From NCBI RefSeq assembly GCF_023503965.1, contig NZ_CP097298.1, positions 806,001 to 870,000 of the forward strand: DNA of 64,000 bases, in the 5' to 3' direction. The translations under genes were made by a program, and so were the position numbers. Below, piece by piece: positions 36,158-45,969 of this stretch. The first letter of the stretch is position 1. Each line of letters opens with the position of its first letter. The stretch comes from Brevundimonas albigilva (GTDB lineage Bacteria > Pseudomonadota > Alphaproteobacteria > Caulobacterales > Caulobacteraceae). The notes under the pieces are model-generated. The model ran no database searches and was not told where the DNA came from. It saw only the letters and a list, made by a program, of their open reading frames with translations.

Positions 36158-37692
36158 TCACAGCGGAATATTGTCGTGCTTCTTCCAGGGGTTCTCCTGG
36201 ACCTTGTTCTTCAGCGTCCGAAGCGCCTTCACCAGCCGGCGCCGCGTGCCGTGGGGCATGATGACGTCGTCGATATAGCCCAGGCCCGCCGCCACGAAGG
36301 GGTTGGCGAACCTCTCCTTGTATTCGGCCTCGCGCGCGGCCAGGGCCTCGGGATCGCCGGCCTCCTTGCGGAAGATGATCTCGACCGCCCCCTTCGCCCC
36401 CATGACGGCGATCTCGGCGGTGGGCCAGGCGTAGTTGACGTCGCCGCGCAGGTGTTTCGAACTCATCACGTCATAGGCGCCGCCATAGGCCTTGCGCGTG
36501 ATGACGGTCAGCTTGGGCACCGTCGCCTCGGCGTAGGCGAACAGCAGCTTGGCCCCGTGCTTGATCAGGGCGCCATACTCCTGCTTCGTCCCCGGCATGA
36601 AGCCCGGAACGTCGACGAAGGTCACCAGGGGAATGTCGAAGGCGTCGCAGAAGCGAACGAAGCGCGCGGCCTTGCGGCTTGAATCGATGTCCAGCACGCC
36701 CGCCAGCACCTGGGGCTGGTTGGCGACCACGCCCACCGTCTGGCCGTCCAGTCGGCCGAAGCCGCAGACGATGTTCTTCGCGAAGTCGGCGCCGATCTCG
36801 AAGAAGTCGGCCTCGTCCACCACCTTCAGGATCAGCTCCTTCATGTCGTAGGGCTGGTTCGGATTGGCGGGGACCAGGGTGTCCAGAGAGGCCTCGTCCC
36901 GCTCCGGCTCGTCATAGCTGTCGCGCACCGGCGGCTTTTCGCGGTTCGACAGGGGCAGGAAGCCGATCAGGCGGCGCACCTCCGACAGGGCCTCTAGGTC
37001 GTTCTCGAACGCCCCGTCCGCCACGCCCGACTTGCCCGCATGGACCCGCGCGCCGCCCAGGTCCTCGTGGCTGACCACCTCGTTGGTGACGGTCTTCACC
37101 ACGTCCGGGCCGGTCACATACATGTAGGACGTATCCTTCACCATGAAGATGAAGTCGGTGATGGCGGGGGAATAGACGTCGCCGCCCGCGCACGGCCCCA
37201 TGATGACGCTGATCTGGGGAATGACGCCCGAGGCTAGGGTGTTCTGCAGGAAGATGTCGGCGTAGCCCGCCAGGCTCTCGACCCCTCCTGAATCCGCGCC
37301 CCGCCGGCGTCGAACAGGCCGATGATCGGCGCGCCGGTGGTCAGGGCCATCTTCTGCAGCTTGACGATCTTGGCCGCGTGCGCGCCCGACAGACTGCCGC
37401 CGAAGACGGTGAAGTCTTTTGAGAAGACATAGACCAGCCGGCCGCCGATGGTCCCACGCCCGGTCACCACCCCGTCGCCGGGGATGCGCTGATCCTGCAT
37501 CCCGAAGTCGTGGCTGCGGTGCTCCACGAACATGTCGGTCTCCTCGAAGGAGCCCTCGTCCAGCAGCACGTCGATGCGTTCGCGCGCGGTCAGCTTGCCC
37601 TTGGCGTGCTGGCCGGCGATACGCTTTTCCCCGCCGCCCCGCTTGGCGGCGGCGCGGCGGCGCTCCAGTTCCTCCAGGATGACTTGGGTCAT
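36158..37692 (-). CDS. pccB: Propionyl-CoA carboxylase carboxyltransferase (beta) subunit, frameshifted in this sequence
   Basis: Transfers carboxyl from biotin to propionyl-CoA. The N-terminal part (ATG 37692) has [20 protein letters not shown] and [20 protein letters not shown]; the C-terminal part has [40 protein letters not shown] and [16 protein letters not shown], ending in [12 protein letters not shown]. The frame is broken near 37284: ARIQEG should run into [11 protein letters not shown], and one extra G in the GGGG run would do it. Repaired length is 511 residues, normal for the family. Divergent from the regulator gene at 37823, whose operator region lies between. Confidence 0.92.
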
Positions 37693-37753
37693 TTCGGTGT
37701 CGGACCTCCCGTTCGTTGCGCTATGGGTGGCGGCTTCATCGCAAATACGCAAA

Positions 37754-37821
37754 CGCAACTTCGCAAAAAGTGCGGAACTGCGGGGTTTGCAAAGGATGTT
37801 GGGTTGATCTGCGAAGTTGCG
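37754..37821. promoter_or_regulatory. Operator region between pccB and its putative regulator
   Basis: CGCAACTTCGCA (37754-37765) and its exact reverse complement TGCGAAGTTGCG (37810-37821) flank the perfect palindrome TTTGCAAA (37786-37793), nearly symmetrically. TTTGCAAA is the core of sites bound by RamB/PrpR-type regulators in actinobacteria. The right-hand repeat ends one base before the regulator start codon, so autoregulation is likely. Binding is inferred, not shown. Confidence 0.6.
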
Positions 37822-37822
37822 A

Positions 37823-39265
37823 ATGGCTGAGAAGCTGTTTCTGGGCGCCAAGCTGAGGAAGCTGCGAGAGGCGCGGGGCTGGACGCTGGAGGCGTGCGCC
37901 GAGCGTCTGGGCCTGTCGCCGTCTTATCTGTCGCAGCTGGAAACGAACCAGAGGCCGGCGACGGCGCGCGTTCTGATCGCCCTGACGCGCGCCTTTCACG
38001 TCGACGCCAGCCTGTTCGACCTGGAGGGCGACGCGCGCCTGCTGGCGGACCTGCGCGAAGCCACCACCGACATCGCCGGCCCGGTCAGCGGCGAGGCCGA
38101 GCCCCCCACCGCCGCCGAGCTGAAGCAGGCGGTGGTCAATACGCCGCGACTGGCGCGTCAGTTCCTGGCGCTGCACCAGACCTTCCGCCGGCTGGACGAG
38201 CGGGTGAAGGCGCTGGACGACACCCTGGGCCGCGACGAACGCGGCGCCGGCGTGGCCGTTCTGCCGTTCGAGGAGGTCCGCGACTTCTTCCACTATCGCG
38301 ACAACTATATCGACAGCCTGGACACGGCGGCCGAGAGGCTGGCCGCCGGCCTTCCGCGCGAAGGCCAGATCGAGCGGTCGCTGGAGGCGGCGCTGGGCGA
38401 CATCCACGGCGTGCGGGTCGTCACCGTGGGCGGGCAGGAGGCGCTGCGCCGCTATGACCCGGTCAATCGCGTGCTGACGCTGGACGCCTGGCGGCCGGGC
38501 GCGACCCGCACCTTCCAGATGGCCCACCAGCTGGCCCTGCTGTCGTTCCGCGGGCAGATCGAAGCCGAACTGGACCAGGCGGCCTTCCGCACCGACGCCG
38601 CACGCGACGTGGCCCGCATCGGCCTGGCCAACTACGCCGCCGGCGCGACCCTGTTGCCGTACAAGACCTTCCTGGAGGCGGCGCGCGAGGAGCGGCACGA
38701 CATCGACCGGCTGCGGACCCGTTTCCAGGTCAGTTTCGAACAGGTCTGCCACCGACTGTCGAACCTGCAGCGGCCGGGCTGGCGCGGCGTGCCCTTCTAC
38801 TTCGCCCGCGTGGACATGGCCGGCAACATCACCAAGCGGCACAGCGCGACGCGCTTCCAGTTCGCGCGCTTCGGCGGGGCCTGCCCGCTGTGGAACGTGC
38901 ACGAGGCCTTCGCCGCGCCCGACCGCATCGACGTGCAACTGGCCGAGATGCCGGACGGCTCGCGCTATGTCTCGATTGCGAAAAGCGTGTCCAAGCCCAG
39001 CGGCTCCTACCTGGCCAACGACCGTCGCTACGCCCTGTCGCTGGGATGCGAGGTCGAGCATGCGCCGTCGCTGATCTATTCGGCCGGGCTGGACCTCAAT
39101 GGGCCGGCGACCAAGATCGGGGTCAGCTGCCGCATCTGCGAACGGACCGACTGCACCCAGCGCGCCTTCCCGCCGATCGATCGCACCCTGGAGGTGCCCG
39201 AGAACGAGCGCGGCGTGGTGCCCTACCGCTTCGGAAGCGCGCCCGCCCAGCGCTTTGACAGGTGA
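37823..39265 (+). CDS. Short-chain fatty acyl regulator family protein (XRE HTH, PrpR/RamB-like)
   Basis: From ATG 37823 the product is 480 residues. Residues about 5-65 form an XRE helix-turn-helix ([34 protein letters not shown]). A middle region (about 150-300) resembles the IrrE/ImmA-like domain of this family. The C-terminal part has [37 protein letters not shown] and a Cys-rich [22 protein letters not shown] motif (about 435-455), all typical of RamB/PrpR/ScfR regulators that respond to acyl-CoA. It is divergent from pccB, so its likely targets are the propionyl-CoA genes. Confidence 0.88.
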   Translation: MAEKLFLGAKLRKLREARGWTLEACAERLGLSPSYLSQLETNQRPATARVLIALTRAFHVDASLFDLEGDARLLADLREATTDIAGPVSGEAEPPTAAELKQAVVNTPRLARQFLALHQTFRRLDERVKALDDTLGRDERGAGVAVLPFEEVRDFFHYRDNYIDSLDTAAERLAAGLPREGQIERSLEAALGDIHGVRVVTVGGQEALRRYDPVNRVLTLDAWRPGATRTFQMAHQLALLSFRGQIEAELDQAAFRTDAARDVARIGLANYAAGATLLPYKTFLEAAREERHDIDRLRTRFQVSFEQVCHRLSNLQRPGWRGVPFYFARVDMAGNITKRHSATRFQFARFGGACPLWNVHEAFAAPDRIDVQLAEMPDGSRYVSIAKSVSKPSGSYLANDRRYALSLGCEVEHAPSLIYSAGLDLNGPATKIGVSCRICERTDCTQRAFPPIDRTLEVPENERGVVPYRFGSAPAQRFDR

Positions 39266-39391
39266 TCGGGTTCGGGTAACACTGGTCTCGTCGTCGCCTG
39301 TCAGGTTGATTCGCCTGGACAAATCGACTTCCGACCCGAATTAAACCCAAGCTTCGGCATCCGCGCCGACCTTGATTGCGTATCGCGCCCT

Positions 39392-39772
39392 ATGTCGTTT
39401 CGCACCCTTCTGATTCTGCATGTCGATGATGACGCCGAAATGCGCGATCTGATCGCCCTGTGCCTGGCCACGGCCGAGGACATGACCCTGACCTCCCTGG
39501 ATTCGGGACCGGCGGCGCTGGAGCATCTGAAGGCCGCGCCGCCGCCCCATCTGATCCTGCTGGATGTCTGCATGCCGGAGATGGACGGCCCGGCGACGCT
39601 GGCCGCCTTGCGGGGCCTGGACGGCCTGGCGGAGACGCCGGTGGTGTTCCTGACCGGCCGGGCGGCCGAGCACGAATGCGCCCGCTATCGCGCCCTGGGC
39701 GCGGCGGACGTGATCGCCAAGCCGTTCGACCCGGCGCGCCTGGCCGACGACATTCGCCGCCACGCCGCCTAG
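39392..39772 (+). CDS. Single-domain response regulator (receiver)
   Basis: The 126-residue CheY-like receiver domain has no output domain. Acidic pocket in LHVDDDAEMRDL, phospho-acceptor Asp in LILLDVCMPEMDG (about 55), conserved Thr in VVFLTGRAAEH and Lys in VIAKPFDPARL. No histidine kinase lies nearby, so its partner is unknown. Convergent with the thiolase gene. Confidence 0.92.
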   Translation: MSFRTLLILHVDDDAEMRDLIALCLATAEDMTLTSLDSGPAALEHLKAAPPPHLILLDVCMPEMDGPATLAALRGLDGLAETPVVFLTGRAAEHECARYRALGAADVIAKPFDPARLADDIRRHAA

Positions 39773-39794
39773 GTTTTCCCGCCTCTCAGGACGG

Positions 39795-40982
39795 TCAGAC
39801 CAGTTCCACCGTCATGGCGGTGGCTTCGCCGCCGCCGATGCACAGGGCGGCCGCGCCCTTGGTCTTGCCCCGCGCCGTCAGCGCCGACAGCAGGGTGGTC
39901 AGCACGCGCGCGCCAGAGGCGCCCAGCGGATGGCCCAGGGCGCAGGCGCCGCCGTTGACGTTGATCTTGTCGTGGGGGACGCCCAGCTCCTGCATGGCGA
40001 TCATCGGCACCACGGCGAAGGCCTCGTTGACCTCCCACAGGTCCACGTCGTCGGCCGACCAGCCCGCCTTTTCCAGCGCCTTGCGCAGCGCGAACACCGG
40101 GGCGGTGGTGAACAGGCTGGGCTCGTGCGCATGGGCGGCCTGGCTGACCACGCGGGCGACCGGCGTCAGGCCCAGCGCCTCGGCCGTCGACTGGCGCATC
40201 ATGACCAGGGCGGCGGCGCCGTCCGAGATCGAGGCGGCCGAGGCGGCGGTGATGGTGCCGTCCTTGCCGAAGGCGGGCTTCAGGTTCGGGATCTTGGACG
40301 GATCGGACTTGGTCGGCTGCTCGTCGCGATCGACCGTGACCACGCCCTTGCGCGTCTTGACCTCGACCGGCACGATCTCGGCGTCGAAGCCGCCGCTGTC
40401 CTGCGCCGCCTTGGCGCGCGCGGCGCTGGCGGTCGCATAGGCGTCCTGCTGCTCGCGCGTGAACTGATAGGCCTGGGCCGTGTCCTCGGCGAACTGGCCC
40501 ATCAGCTTGCCGGGATTGTAGGCGTCCTCCAGCCCGTCCAGGTACATGCTGTCCGAGATGACGTCGTGGCCGATGCGGGCGCCGCCGCGGTGCTTCTGCA
40601 TCAGATAGGGGGCGTTGGTCATGGACTCCATGCCGCCCGCCACGATGACGTCGGCGGACCCCGCCAGCAGGGCGTCGCGCGCCATCATCGCCGCCTGCAT
40701 GCCCGAACCGCACATCTTGTTGATGGTCGTGGCCTCGGTTCCGACCGGCAGGCCGGCGCCCATGCCCGCCTGACGCGCCGGCGCCTGGCCCAGGCCCGCC
40801 GGCAGGACGCAGCCCATGATGATCTGCTCGACCTTCTCGGGGGCCAGGCCGGCCCGATCCAACGCCGCCTTCACCGCCGCCGCACCCAGGTCGGTGGCCT
40901 TGGCGTCCGACAGCGCGCCCTGGAAGCCGCCCATCGGCGTGCGGGCGTATGAGACGATGACGACGGGATCGGACGCGGACAT
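39795..40982 (-). CDS. Acetyl-CoA C-acyltransferase (thiolase)
   Basis: The 395-residue protein has the acylated Cys in INKMCGSGMQAAMMARDALL (about 90) and the C-terminal catalytic motifs NEAFAVVPMIAM and NGGACALGHPLGASGARVL. It probably makes or splits acetoacetyl-CoA, or thiolyses other short 3-ketoacyl-CoA; the sequence alone does not decide. From ATG 40982. It follows the flavin reductase gene in the same direction with 62 bases between. Confidence 0.93.
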   Translation of the reverse strand: MSASDPVVIVSYARTPMGGFQGALSDAKATDLGAAAVKAALDRAGLAPEKVEQIIMGCVLPAGLGQAPARQAGMGAGLPVGTEATTINKMCGSGMQAAMMARDALLAGSADVIVAGGMESMTNAPYLMQKHRGGARIGHDVISDSMYLDGLEDAYNPGKLMGQFAEDTAQAYQFTREQQDAYATASAARAKAAQDSGGFDAEIVPVEVKTRKGVVTVDRDEQPTKSDPSKIPNLKPAFGKDGTITAASAASISDGAAALVMMRQSTAEALGLTPVARVVSQAAHAHEPSLFTTAPVFALRKALEKAGWSADDVDLWEVNEAFAVVPMIAMQELGVPHDKINVNGGACALGHPLGASGARVLTTLLSALTARGKTKGAAALCIGGGEATAMTVELV

Positions 40983-41044
40983 GACGGTTTCCTCTTGATC
41001 TTCGGCGCACAGATAGGACGCGCCAAGCGTCGTGAACAGGGCGC

Positions 41045-41987
41045 TCAGGCGAAGTGAAGCCGCCGATACTTGCCCCGGAAATACAGCAGCGGGTCGCGCC
41101 GCGGCTCGAACCGCGCCCGCAGCACCCGGCCGATGAAGACCAGATGGTCGCCGGCCTCGACCACCTCGTGGGTGGCGCATTCGAAACTGGCCAGGGCGCC
41201 CGACAGGATCGGCGCGCCGGTGTCCCACGCCTCCCAGGCCACGTCCTGGAAGCGATCCTCGGTCGAGCGGGCGAAGACGCCCGAGGTCGGCTGCTGGCCG
41301 ATGTGCAGCACATTGATGGCGAAGTGTTCGGCCGTCCGGAACCGGTCCAGGTTGCTGGAGCTCTTGGCCAGGCAGAACAGGATCAGCGGCGGGTCCAGCG
41401 ACACCGCGCTGAAGGAGTTGGCGGTCAGGCCGACGGGCAGACCTTCGCCGTCGCGGGTCGTCACCACCGTCACGCCGGTCGCGAAACAGCCCAGGGCGTC
41501 GCGCAGGGTCCGCGCGTCCGACCCCGAGTGATAGACCAGGGCCTCGCGCGGGGCGGCCTTCTCCAGGAAGCCGACGACCGCGGTGTCGAACGCCTCGCCC
41601 TGGTCGGGCGCCACGACCAGCACCGGCGCGCCGAACGCTTCGATCTCGACGGCCTCCCCGCCCGCGACGATCACCGCCGCCGCCAGGGACGGGCCGGCGC
41701 CCGACAGCGCCTGGACGACCCGGTCGCGACTCTCGGCCGCGCACAGGATCGAAGGCCTCGACGACATTTCCGTCACCAGACGGCGCAGGGGCCGCCGCCG
41801 CGCGGGCTGGTTCCAGCCCGTCCAGGTCGGGCGCGACCACGCGCCGTCCCGCCTCGACCAAGGCCCGGACAGAGGCGCGCCAGTCCGCGGAAAGCCTTTC
41901 GCGCGGACCGACCAGCACCACCACGGGATCGTCGGCCTCGCCCCAGGACTCCAGGTCCGGTTCGTCGATGGCGAAGGGCGAGGACAT
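41045..41987 (-). CDS. Flavin reductase domain with degenerate hydrolase-like N-terminus, frameshifted
   Basis: The C-terminal half (about residues 155-315 after repair) is a flavin reductase-like FMN-binding domain: LGCFATGVTVVTTRDGEGLPVG, LTANSFSAVSLDPPLILFCL, FAINVLHIGQQ, FIGRVLRARFEPRRDPLLYF. The N-terminal part from ATG 41987 reads DPVVVLVGPRERLSADW and VVAPDLDGLEP, then the frame shifts near 41788-41791 (a GGGG run) into LRRLVTEMSSRPSIL and FGAPVLVVAPDQGEAFDTAV. This order of strands looks like an alpha/beta hydrolase fold that has lost the G-x-S-x-G nucleophile. Taken alone the intact frame would start at 41776. Electron donor to an unidentified oxygenase is one possibility. Confidence 0.7.
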
Positions 41988-42067
41988 GAAGGCGAGGCGA
42001 TCCTGGATCGTTGAAGGGTTCGCCCTATTAAGGCGTCACGGCGGTCCGGCGCCAGCGCGCGGGGGCG

Positions 42068-42853
42068 TCAGCGGCCCTTGAAGTCCGGTTTGCGCTTTTC
42101 GACGAAGGCGGACATGCCCTCCTTCTGGTCCTCGAAGGCGAAAAGGCTGTGGAACAGGCGGCGTTCGAAGCGCACGCCCTCGGTCAGGGTCGTCTCCAGG
42201 GCGACGTTGACCATTTCCTTGTTCATCATCACCGCCAGCGGGCTTTGCGAGGCGATCTTCGCCGCCGCCGCGCGCGCCTCGTCCAGCAGGGCGTCGGGCG
42301 CGACCACCCGGCTGACCAGCCCGGCGCGTTCCGCCTCGGCCGCGTCCATCATCCGCGCGGTCAGGATCATGTCCATGGCCTTGGACTTGCCGACCAGGCG
42401 GGTCAGCCGCTGCGACCCGCCGATGCCGGGCGCGACGCCCAGGTTGATCTCGGGCTGGCCGAACTTGGCCGTCTCGGACGCGATGATGAAGTCGCACAGC
42501 ATGGCCAGTTCGCACCCGCCGCCCAGCGCATAGCCCGACACCGCCGCGATGATCGGCTTCCTGAACCGGGTGATGCGGTCATGGCCCAGGGCGAAGAAGT
42601 TGCCCTTGAACATGTCGGCGTAGGACTGGTCCGCCATCTCCTTGATGTCGGCGCCGGCGGCGAAGGCCTTGGCCGATCCGGTCAGGACCAGGCAGCGCAC
42701 GCTGTCGTCGCCTTCGACCGCATCCAGAAACGCCGCCAGTTCCCCGAACAGGGTCGAGTTCAGCGCGTTCAGCGCCTCGGGCCGGTTCAGGGTCACGACC
42801 GCATAGCCGTCCGCGTGGCGTTCGATCAGCAGGGTCGAATAGGCGTCGGCCAT
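42068..42853 (-). CDS. Enoyl-CoA hydratase
   Basis: The 261-residue crotonase family protein contains [20 protein letters not shown], the oxyanion-hole block [32 protein letters not shown] and the Glu-containing [20 protein letters not shown]. All marks of a true hydratase (both active-site Glu) are present. In this operon it most likely hydrates methacrylyl-CoA in valine breakdown. Its start is one base after the stop codon region of mmsB, so the genes are coupled. Confidence 0.92.
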   Translation of the reverse strand: MADAYSTLLIERHADGYAVVTLNRPEALNALNSTLFGELAAFLDAVEGDDSVRCLVLTGSAKAFAAGADIKEMADQSYADMFKGNFFALGHDRITRFRKPIIAAVSGYALGGGCELAMLCDFIIASETAKFGQPEINLGVAPGIGGSQRLTRLVGKSKAMDMILTARMMDAAEAERAGLVSRVVAPDALLDEARAAAAKIASQSPLAVMMNKEMVNVALETTLTEGVRFERRLFHSLFAFEDQKEGMSAFVEKRKPDFKGR

Positions 42854-42854
42854 G

Positions 42855-43753
42855 TCAGGTCTCCAGTTCGGAAAGGCGGCCGCGCAGCAGCTGCAGCATG
42901 GCCGAGAAATCGTGGCCGCCATGTCCCAGGCGGTCGAACAGGGCGTACATGGCCTCGGCCTGGGCGCCCAGGGGGTCGAGGCGCCGCTCTTGGCCGCCGC
43001 GTCCTGGGCCAGCTTCAGGTCCTTCAGCATCATGGCCGTGGCGAAACCGCCCTGATAGCCGCGGTTCGACGGCGCCGTCGGAACCGGACCGGGCCAAGGG
43101 TAATAGCTGGTCACGCTCCAGCACTGGCCCGACGACTTGGATGCGATCTCGAAGAAGCGCTCGGGGTCCAGGCCCAGCTTCTCGGCCAGGGCGATGGCCT
43201 CGCAGGTCCCCATCATGCTGACGCCCAGCAGCATGTTGTTGCAGATCTTGGCCGCCTGGCCCGCGCCGTGGTCGCCGGCCCGAATGGTGATGCGGCTCAT
43301 CGGCTCCAGCGCCGCCTCGACGCGGCCGAAGTCGCCCTCGTCGCAGCCGACCATGAAGGCCAGCGTGCCAGCCTCGGCCGCCGCCACGCCGCCCGACACC
43401 GGCGCGTCGGCGAAGGCGTAGCTGGCGTCCCGCGCCAGGCCCGCGACCTTGCGCGCGGTCTCCACGTCGATGGTCGAACAGTCCAGCAGCAAGGCGCTGG
43501 ACGGCGCGGCGCCCAGGATCTGTTCCGAATAGACCTTCAGGACGTGCGGACCGGCCGGCAGCATGGTGATGACCACCTCGGCGTCCTTCACGGCCTCGGC
43601 GACCGATCCGACCGGCGTGCAGCCCGCGCCCCCCGCGCGCTCCAGCGCCTCGGCCGACAGGTCGAAGGCGGCGACCGCATGGCCGGCCTTGGCCTGGTTC
43701 GCGGCCATGCCGCCGCCCATGTTGCCCAGGCCGATGAAGGCGATCTTGGTCAT
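42855..43753 (-). CDS. mmsB: 3-hydroxyisobutyrate dehydrogenase, frameshifted in this sequence
   Basis: Oxidises 3-hydroxyisobutyrate to methylmalonate semialdehyde with NAD. It starts [20 protein letters not shown] (Rossmann loop), then [20 protein letters not shown] and the catalytic Lys in [15 protein letters not shown]. Near 42970 the run CCCCC should probably be six C: KSGASTPL then continues into [18 protein letters not shown] and [12 protein letters not shown]. Repaired length is 299 residues, as expected. Without repair the frame runs into the next gene, producing a false fusion. Confidence 0.9.
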
Positions 43754-43781
43754 GGTCTCTCTCCCTTTGTCGGCGCCGCGG

Positions 43782-44831
43782 TCAGGCCAGCGGCGTCCAT
43801 TTTTCATTGTCCGGCAGCGGCGCGAACAGATCGTCCAGCACCGCGTCGGTCACGCCGTCCAAGGTCGCGGGCGACCATTTCGGCGCATTGTCCTTGTCCA
43901 CGATCACGGCGCGAACGCCTTCCTGGAAGTCGTGGGTCCGCACCACCCGGCCGCCCAGGGCGTATTCCATCGCCATGTTGTCGGCGAAGCTGTTCAGCGT
44001 CGCGCCGGTCCGCAACTGGCGCAGGGTGACCTTCAGCGACTGCGGCGACTTGGTCTTCAAGATCGCCAGCTGCGCCATCGCCCAGTCTGAGCCCTCGGCC
44101 GCTAACGCCGAGAATATCTCCTCGACCGTATCGAAGGCGAACAGTCGGTCGATGGCCTCGCGATAAGGCTCAAGCGGTGCCGGGCCGGTCGCGCTCGCCC
44201 AAGCATCGGCGTCCGCATTGGGGGCATGGGGGTGGTATCCGATCGACTCAACCAAATCGATCAGATCGTCGGCAGCCACGAAATGCGTGTGTATGCCCAG
44301 CGCCACCGTATCCGCCGCCTTCAGCCGCGCGCCCGTCAGCGCCAGCCACACGCCCGTCTGGCCCGGCAAACGCGGCAGGAACCAGCCGCCGCCCACGTCG
44401 GGGAACAGGCCGATGCCCGTTTCCGGCATGGCGTAGGTCGTCCGCTCGGTCGCGATCCGCACCCTGGCCGGCTCCGAGATGCCGACCCCGCCGCCCATGA
44501 CGATGCCGTCCACGATGGCCGTGATCGGCTTGGGATAGTCGAACATCAGGTGGTTCAGCCGGTATTCGGCCAGGAAGAAGGCCTTGGCCTCGGACGCATC
44601 CCCCGCCCCGCTCTCGGCGATCATGCGAATGTCGCCCCCGGCGCAGAAGCCCCGTTCGCCCGCATGGTCGATCAGGATGGAGGAGACGGCAGGGTCGTCG
44701 CGCCAGGCCAGCAGGGCCTCGGTCATCGTTTCGCACATCGCCCGGTTCAGCGCATGGATCGCCTTGGGCCGGTTCAGCGTGATGCGGCCGACGCCGTTCT
44801 CGATGCGGGTGATGACCTCCGCTTCGCTCAC
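43782..44831 (-). CDS. 3-hydroxyisobutyryl-CoA hydrolase
   Basis: Removes CoA from 3-hydroxyisobutyryl-CoA in valine degradation. The 349-residue crotonase family protein begins with GTG at 44831, which overlaps the acyl-CoA dehydrogenase stop. It has [38 protein letters not shown], and the hydrolase-specific [20 protein letters not shown]. The C-terminal extension (about 240-349) separates it from plain enoyl-CoA hydratases. Neighbours mmsB and mmsA confirm the pathway. Confidence 0.92.
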   Translation of the reverse strand: MSEAEVITRIENGVGRITLNRPKAIHALNRAMCETMTEALLAWRDDPAVSSILIDHAGERGFCAGGDIRMIAESGAGDASEAKAFFLAEYRLNHLMFDYPKPITAIVDGIVMGGGVGISEPARVRIATERTTYAMPETGIGLFPDVGGGWFLPRLPGQTGVWLALTGARLKAADTVALGIHTHFVAADDLIDLVESIGYHPHAPNADADAWASATGPAPLEPYREAIDRLFAFDTVEEIFSALAAEGSDWAMAQLAILKTKSPQSLKVTLRQLRTGATLNSFADNMAMEYALGGRVVRTHDFQEGVRAVIVDKDNAPKWSPATLDGVTDAVLDDLFAPLPDNEKWTPLA

Positions 44832-45962
44832 TTCGCCATCTCCCGTGCGATGATCACGCGCATGATCTCGTTGGTGCCTTCCAGGATGCGGTGCACCCGC
44901 AGGTCGCGCACGATCCGTTCTAGCGGATAGTCCTTCAGATAGCCGTAGCCGCCGTGCAGCTGCAGCGCCTCGTCGGCGATGTGGAAACAGGCGTCGGTGG
45001 CCAGGCGCTTGGCCATGGCGCACCATTTGGTCTTTTCGGGATGGTCGTTATCGATGGCCCACGCGCCGCGCAGCACCATCAGCCGCGCCGCCTCCAGGTC
45101 CGTCGCCATATCGGCCAGGCGGAACTGCAGCGCCTGGAACTCGCCGATCGGACGGCCGAACTGCTTGCGGGTGGCGACGTAGTCCTGGGCCGTCTCCAGC
45201 GCCAGTCGCGCCCCGCCCAGCGAACAGGCGGCGATGTTCAGCCGTCCGCCGTCCAGCCCGGCCATGGCGTATTTGAAACCCGCCCCCTTCGCCCAGCAGG
45301 TTGGCGACCGGCACGCGGCAGTCGTCGAACTGGACGATGGCGGTCGGCTGGGCGTTCCAGCCCATCTTCCTTTCCTGGGCCCCGAACGACAGGCCGGGGG
45401 TCCCCGCCTCGACGACGATGGCGGAAACCCCCTTGGGCCCCTCACCGCCCGTGCGGACCATGACGACATAGACGTCCGACGTTCCGGCGCCCGAGATGAA
45501 GGCCTTGGAGCCGTTCAGCACATAGCAGTCGCCGTCGCGCACCGCCGTGGTGCGCAGCGCCGCCGCGTCGGACCCCGAGCCCGGTTCGGTCAGGCAATAG
45601 CTGGCGATCTTCTCCATGCCGACCAGATCGGGCACGAACCGCGCGCGCAGATCGTCCGCCCCGAACCGGTCGATCATCCACGTCGCCATGTTGTGGATCG
45701 AGAGGAAGGCCGCCGTCGCCACGTCGCCGCGCGACAGCTCCTCGAAGATCACCGCCGCCTCGACCCGGCCCAGCGCCATGCCGCCGTGTTCCTCGGCCGT
45801 GTAGATGCCGCAGAAGCCCATCTCGGCCGCCTGCTTCATCACCTCGACGGGGAAATGCTTGTCCTCGTCCCACCGGGCCGAATGGGGCGCCAGCTCCGCC
45901 TGGGCGAAGGCGCGCGCCGCATCCTGAATGGCGCGCTGATCGTCGGTAAGGGCGAAATCCAT
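44828..45962 (-). CDS. Acyl-CoA dehydrogenase (isobutyryl-CoA type), frameshifted in this sequence
   Basis: FAD enzyme, probably oxidising isobutyryl-CoA to methacrylyl-CoA. The N-terminal part starts MDFALTDDQRAIQDAARAFA and contains SYCLTEPGSGSDAAALRTTA (substrate/FAD contact) and FISGAGTSDVYVVMVRTGG. The C-terminal part has RKQFGRPIGEFQALQFRLAD, ALQLHGGYGYLKDYPLERIV and the catalytic Glu in RILEGTNEIMRVI. The frame breaks near 45289: LLGEG should continue into AGFKYAMAGLDGGR, so one G of the five-G run is surplus. Operon position after mmsA supports a role in valine breakdown. Confidence 0.88.
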
Positions 45963-45969
45963 GTCGGCC

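Noticed and set aside
36158..37692. Programmed frameshifting in pccB, mmsA or other split genes
   Set aside because: There is no consistent slippery heptamer or downstream pseudoknot signature, many unrelated families are affected, and the shifts go both ways. Errors in G/C runs explain it better.
42068..43807. A natural fusion of 3-hydroxyisobutyrate dehydrogenase and enoyl-CoA hydratase in one frame
   Set aside because: The joined frame loses the conserved MmsB C-terminus, which is intact in the next frame up to its own stop codon. The apparent fusion is caused by one missing C near 42970.
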